A stretch of DNA of 55,492 nucleotides from an uncultured Verrucomicrobia subdivision 3 bacterium (lineage in GTDB: Bacteria; Verrucomicrobiota; Verrucomicrobiia; Limisphaerales; UBA11358), in contig CAIQWB010000024.1 of the NCBI GenBank assembly GCA_903875465.1, forward strand, positions 1-55,492, in the 5' to 3' direction. A program made the position numbers and the translations under genes. Under the pieces are notes generated by a model, which saw only the letters and a list, made by a program, of their open reading frames with translations, did not search any database and was not told where the DNA came from. Below, one piece after another: positions 53,066 to 55,492 of the stretch. Within the stretch, counting starts at the first letter, position 1; the number at the start of each line of letters is the position of its first letter.

Positions 53066-53168
53066 ATTGTCTCATTCTCAATAAATCCGGGAATTCAGGA
53101 AGTCTTTTTTTGTTGATTCATGGGGTTTTTGGTTTTCAGTACTCCCTTCAGCGCCGCTGGCGCGCCGG

Positions 53169-53196
53169 TTGACTTTCCCCCGCCGGTGTTTACGAT
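53169..53196 (+). promoter_or_regulatory. Putative promoter of the cysteine synthase gene
   Basis: TTGACT (53169-53174) and TACGAT (53191-53196) are 16 bp apart. Transcription would start about 10 bp before the ATG, giving an almost leaderless mRNA. The start codon itself lies in the hairpin CTCATT-CGAC-AATGAG (53201-53216). Confidence 0.4.
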
Positions 53197-53211
53197 GACT
53201 CTCATTCGACA

Positions 53212-54216
53212 ATGAGTGACTTTGAGTACCATGGCATAGACCAGCACGTGGGGAGCACGCCGTTAATTCGGCTGCGCCGGTTGTCGGAATTGACCGGCTG
53301 CGAGATTCTCGGCAAGGCTGAATTCATGAACCCCGGAGGCTCGGTGAAGGACCGCGTGGCCCTGGGCATTATTACTGATGCGGAGGAACGCGGCTGGCTT
53401 AACCCCGGTGACACCATTGTGGAAGGCACTGCTGGCAACACGGGTATTGGCCTGACCATTTTGGGGCATGCCCGCGGCTATCGCACGGTCATTATCATTC
53501 CGGAAACCCAATCGGCGGAAAAAATCAACCTGCTCCGCAACTTGGGGGCCGAAGTCATCACCGTTCCGGAGCATCCTTACACGCATCCGGGCAATTTCAA
53601 CCGCGTGGCCCAGCGTCTGGCCGCGGAAAATCATTGGTTTTGGGCGAACCAGTTCGACAACACGGCGGCCCGGCAGGCGCATTACCGCACCACCGGGCCC
53701 GAAATCTGGGAGCAGACCCGGGGGGAGGTTTCGGCCTTCGTCTCCGCCGTGGGCACCGGCGGCACGCTGGCCGGTACCACCCAGTTTCTCAAAGAGCGCC
53801 AGCCCCGCCTCACCGCCATTTGTGCCGACCCTTACGGCGCGGCGATGTGGTCCTGGTTCACCCATGGGCATACAGACATCCGGGATGGCGACTCCGTGGC
53901 GGAGGGCATTGGCCAGACACGCATCACCAAAAATCTGGAAAACCTCGTCATCGACCGTGCTTATCGCATCTCCGACCAGCCCGCCGTGACGATTCTTTAT
54001 CATTTGCTCCGGGAGGAGGGGCTGTTCCTGGGCCTTTCCTCGGGCATCAATATCGCCGGGGCTGTTCGCTGGGCGCGCGAACGTGGTCCCGGCCAGACCA
54101 TCGTCACCATCCTGTGTGACTCCGGGCTCAAATATCAATCCAAGCTCTACAATCCTGCCTGGCTCCAAGAATACCACCTGGACTCCGGCCTCCCTTTGGA
54201 ATCCATCCTTGCTTGA
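53212..54216 (+). CDS. cysK: Cysteine synthase (O-acetylserine sulfhydrylase)
   Basis: This PLP enzyme (334 aa) makes L-cysteine from O-acetylserine and sulfide in the cytoplasm. The PLP lysine is Lys46 in NPGGSVKDR. The substrate loop EGTAGNTGIGL matches the family TSGNTG loop with Ala replacing the Ser. The phosphate loop is GTGGTLAGT, and the cofactor ring Ser region is LGLSSGINIAGA. The Ser-to-Ala change and the insert DPYGAAMWSWFTHG make it a CysK-like branch rather than textbook CysK. A cystathionine beta-synthase-like or other PLP role cannot be ruled out. It stands alone, divergent from the GH27 gene. Confidence 0.85.
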   Translation: MSDFEYHGIDQHVGSTPLIRLRRLSELTGCEILGKAEFMNPGGSVKDRVALGIITDAEERGWLNPGDTIVEGTAGNTGIGLTILGHARGYRTVIIIPETQSAEKINLLRNLGAEVITVPEHPYTHPGNFNRVAQRLAAENHWFWANQFDNTAARQAHYRTTGPEIWEQTRGEVSAFVSAVGTGGTLAGTTQFLKERQPRLTAICADPYGAAMWSWFTHGHTDIRDGDSVAEGIGQTRITKNLENLVIDRAYRISDQPAVTILYHLLREEGLFLGLSSGINIAGAVRWARERGPGQTIVTILCDSGLKYQSKLYNPAWLQEYHLDSGLPLESILA

Positions 54217-54257
54217 CGCACCGGGGGATGGGAAATGCCACCTTGCCGAACTCACCC

Positions 54258-54369
54258 TGGGGGGTGACGGGCCTTGACGGGTTTTTCCATGATTTTGTGT
54301 GTTATATGCTTATTTACAATGGGTTGCGTCGTTTTATGGTGGCTTGATGGGGGGTGACGGGGCTGGACG
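54258..54369. repeat. 21-bp direct repeat pair, 90 bp apart
   Basis: GGGGGGTGACGGG followed by CCTTGACG (54259-54279) recurs as GGGGGGTGACGGG followed by GCTGGACG (54349-54369), 19 of 21 bases identical with an offset of exactly 90 bp. The left copy is 43 bp past the cysteine synthase stop; the right copy ends 22 bp before MITE copy B. Confidence 0.6.
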
Positions 54370-54390
54370 AAGATGTCCAACGTCCGAAGT

Positions 54391-54527
54391 CTAAGCCGGA
54401 ACCAGGCAATAGAAAAGCGGCGTTTACCTGGTCTTTTTACGTAATGGCCTTGTCGTGCAGCGCTGCCAGATCCGTAAAGGATAGGCGGCGCAACCACTGG
54501 CATTTCTATTGCATGGATCCGGCTAAG
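54391..54527. mobile_element. MITE-like element, copy B (best-preserved ends)
   Basis: This 137-bp element is bounded by inverted repeats of about 25 bp with 22 matches. The left end is 54391-54415, with core GCCGGAACCAGGCAATAG; the right end is 54503-54527, reading GCCGGATCCATGCAATAG on the other strand. Internal blocks CGCTGCCAGATC and GCGCAACCACTGGCATTTC are shared with copies A and C. There is no coding capacity, so any movement would depend on a transposase encoded elsewhere. No clear target duplication is visible. Confidence 0.7.
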
Positions 54528-54550
54528 GTCCATTGTCAAAACCCCGGAAG

Positions 54551-54640
54551 GACACGATAGGGCACGATAGGGTACGATAGGGTACGATAGGGTACGATAG
54601 GGTACGATAGGGTACGATTAGGCACGATTGGGTGCGATTC
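54551..54640. repeat. 10-bp tandem array (nine units)
   Basis: Nine consecutive 10-bp units follow the pattern GGTACGATAG. Four central units (54571-54610) are identical; the outer ones carry one to three changes (GACACGATAG at the left, GGTGCGATTC at the right). The array begins 23 bp after MITE copy B. A unit of 10 bp equals about one helical turn, so each copy would face the same side of the DNA. Confidence 0.9.
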
Positions 54641-54663
54641 ACCTTTTTTCTTTTTTTATTTGG

Positions 54664-54690
54664 CCGGATGTACCCGGATGTACCCGGATA
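54664..54690. repeat. Short tandem repeat of CCGGATGTAC type
   Basis: Nearly three copies of a 10-bp unit (CCGGATGTAC) follow the larger array after a T-rich spacer. The period is the same as in the larger array but the sequence differs. Confidence 0.7.
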
Positions 54691-55039
54691 CCATCCGCGA
54701 ATATCGCCCATGTCGGCGAATTGGCTGGGGATTCATTTTGAGATGTCAAAGAACCGGTCAAAGCCCCTGAGAATGACGGGCTGGCGTGCGCGCGGAAAAT
54801 ATCCGCAGCGCAAGGCGGTTACCTGTCACCTGGCTCCATAGAGCAGGTTTCCGGCAGAGCATTTAAATTGCCGAAACAACTCTGGTGATGAGTATATGGC
54901 GGTATTGGCATTCTGTCAAGGAGGGTGGAAATTGGCGGTGGGAGGAAAGCTAGGCACCAAGCGTCTTTTCCATACTGCCCTGGTTCTGCACATGGCCGGT
55001 GCTTTTGCTTTGCCGATTTCTATGCGCGGATCGTGGGTG

Positions 55040-55189
55040 CTTAGCCGGAACCAGGCAGTAGAAATGCAGCGTTTGTGTGATCTTTTTGGGCAAGGACTTC
55101 ATCGTGAACCGCTGCCAGATCCATCAAGGACAGGATATGCATTTCACACTTCGCCTGGCACAATAATCCACGGCGCAACCACTGGCATT
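55040..55189. mobile_element. MITE-like element, copy C (right end missing)
   Basis: The left end (55040-55064, TTAGCCGGAACCAGGCAGTAG) matches copy B almost perfectly, and the internal blocks CCGCTGCCAGATCCAT and GGCGCAACCACTGGCATT are present with an extra stretch between them. After GGCATT the expected right terminal repeat is replaced by the 24-bp dispersed repeat at 55192. The element is therefore truncated or recombined. Confidence 0.6.
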
Positions 55190-55191
55190 AT

Positions 55192-55215
55192 CCCGAACTC
55201 CGAAATTAAAATGGC
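55192..55215 (+). repeat. Short dispersed repeat, copy 2
   Basis: It is the plus-strand counterpart of 11-34 with one mismatch (CCCGAACTCCGAAA then TTAAAATGGC). It replaces the right end of MITE copy C, so it may be the end of a chimeric or related element. Confidence 0.5.
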
Positions 55216-55440
55216 CGGTCGGCATCCATTGCTTGGGCATAAACGCTTGGGAACATTGGCTTCCCAAGCCGCTGCCAAGCAGTTGCCCATTTAAGGATGC
55301 GCGCGGCGCGCCGAGGCAGTCTCACCAGACCACTGCGGGTAGGCCGGCAATTGGTTCCTCGCTGTTTTCGGTGCAATTCGGGTTGGCTTGGGCCGTTGGC
55401 TGCTGGATTGCCGAATCCCCACGGGATTCCGTCCGCCAGG

Positions 55441-55472
55441 CCAGGGTTGTCCCGGCAGCGGGACTACCCTGG
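55441..55472. other. Long hairpin near the window end
   Basis: CCAGGGT-T-GTCCCG and its complement CGGGAC-T-ACCCTGG form a stem of 13 pairs with one T-T mismatch around a short loop. A T-run (ATTTTTAT) follows 14 bp later. It could be a terminator for a gene beyond the window, or a repeat of the REP type. Confidence 0.55.
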
Positions 55473-55492
55473 GGAGGCTGACGCATTTTTAT

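Larger units (their letters stand above)
54217..55492. other. 1.28-kb repeat-rich region without genes
   Basis: No coding sequence is convincing. In order it holds a 21-bp direct repeat 90 bp apart (54258 and 54348), MITE-like copy B, a 10-bp tandem array, a smaller tandem repeat (54664-54690), partial MITE copy C, and a dispersed 24-bp repeat. After these come a perfect hairpin (CTTGGGAA with TTCCCAAG, 55246-55268) and a long hairpin at 55441-55472. It looks like a landing zone for small repeats, perhaps because nothing essential lies here. Confidence 0.6.

Noticed and set aside
53066-53211. SAM or other sulfur riboswitch upstream of the cysteine synthase
   Set aside because: The 146-bp gap has no multi-stem architecture or conserved core, and the likely promoter lies too close to the ATG for a leader.
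54551-54640. CRISPR-like array
   Set aside because: Units are 10 bp with no unique spacers, and no cas gene is present; it is a simple tandem repeat.
54896-55294. Possible 132-aa protein in the last intergenic region
   Set aside because: Most of it is translated MITE copy C and the dispersed repeat; similar peptides arise from copies A and B, so it is repeat-derived rather than a gene.

Overview
The window looks like a chromosomal segment of a free-living, heterotrophic member of the Verrucomicrobiota, most likely a Pedosphaera/Limisphaerales-type bacterium. This rests on the combination of features rather than on any rRNA gene, since none is present. The features are large secreted Ig-like, LamG and fibronectin proteins, a PEP-CTERM protein, a pseudopilin with the H-X9-DG motif, a TAT-exported Gfo/Idh/MocA oxidoreductase, many glycoside hydrolases, an ECF sigma factor paired with a membrane Ser/Thr kinase, and a dcw cluster with FtsA and a divergent FtsZ.

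Region 1 (193-20556) is a polysaccharide-degradation locus. Seven genes lie on the minus strand. In transcription order they are a two-component-propeller histidine kinase, a LamG/Ig protein, a GH2 beta-galactosidase-like enzyme, a parallel beta-helix enzyme with a C-terminal PDZ domain, a GH5 endoglucanase-like enzyme, a GH29 alpha-L-fucosidase, and a NarL-type response regulator. The sensor and regulator therefore bracket the enzymes. A GH39 glycosidase is transcribed divergently from the kinase. No SusC/SusD pair or transporter is visible. The set fits a fucosylated plant hemicellulose such as fucogalactoxyloglucan, but that is inference.

Region 2 (20557-30712) is mixed. It holds a MITE-like element, tRNA-Val(CAC), a PEP-CTERM protein, a TAT-signal oxidoreductase, a PAP2 phosphatase, a pseudopilin, a large three-Ig secreted protein, a RibD-type reductase and queA.

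Region 3 (30713-46711) is a dcw cell-wall and division cluster: mraZ, an unknown gene, rsmH, ftsL, ftsI, murF, mraY, a LysM protein, ftsW, murG, murB, ddl, ftsQ, ftsA and an ftsZ-like gene. murE, murD and murC are absent from their usual places. The promoter region carries 10-bp-phased MraZ boxes and a DnaA-box match. The FtsZ-like protein keeps the C-terminal FtsA-binding tail but has altered GTPase and T7-loop motifs.

Region 4 (46715-54216) holds a Ser/Thr kinase with an unusual glycine-pentad array and its partner ECF sigma factor, a small two-gene nucleotidyltransferase-like module, a GH27 alpha-galactosidase and a cysteine synthase. Region 5 (54217-55492) has no convincing gene. It is packed with repeats: two copies of the MITE-like family, a 10-bp tandem array, direct repeats and hairpins.

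The best candidates for new biology are the MITE family with about 25-bp terminal inverted repeats, the glycine-pentad kinase, the degenerate FtsZ within a reduced dcw cluster, the shared C-terminal module on three secreted proteins, and the regulator-bracketed glycan locus.
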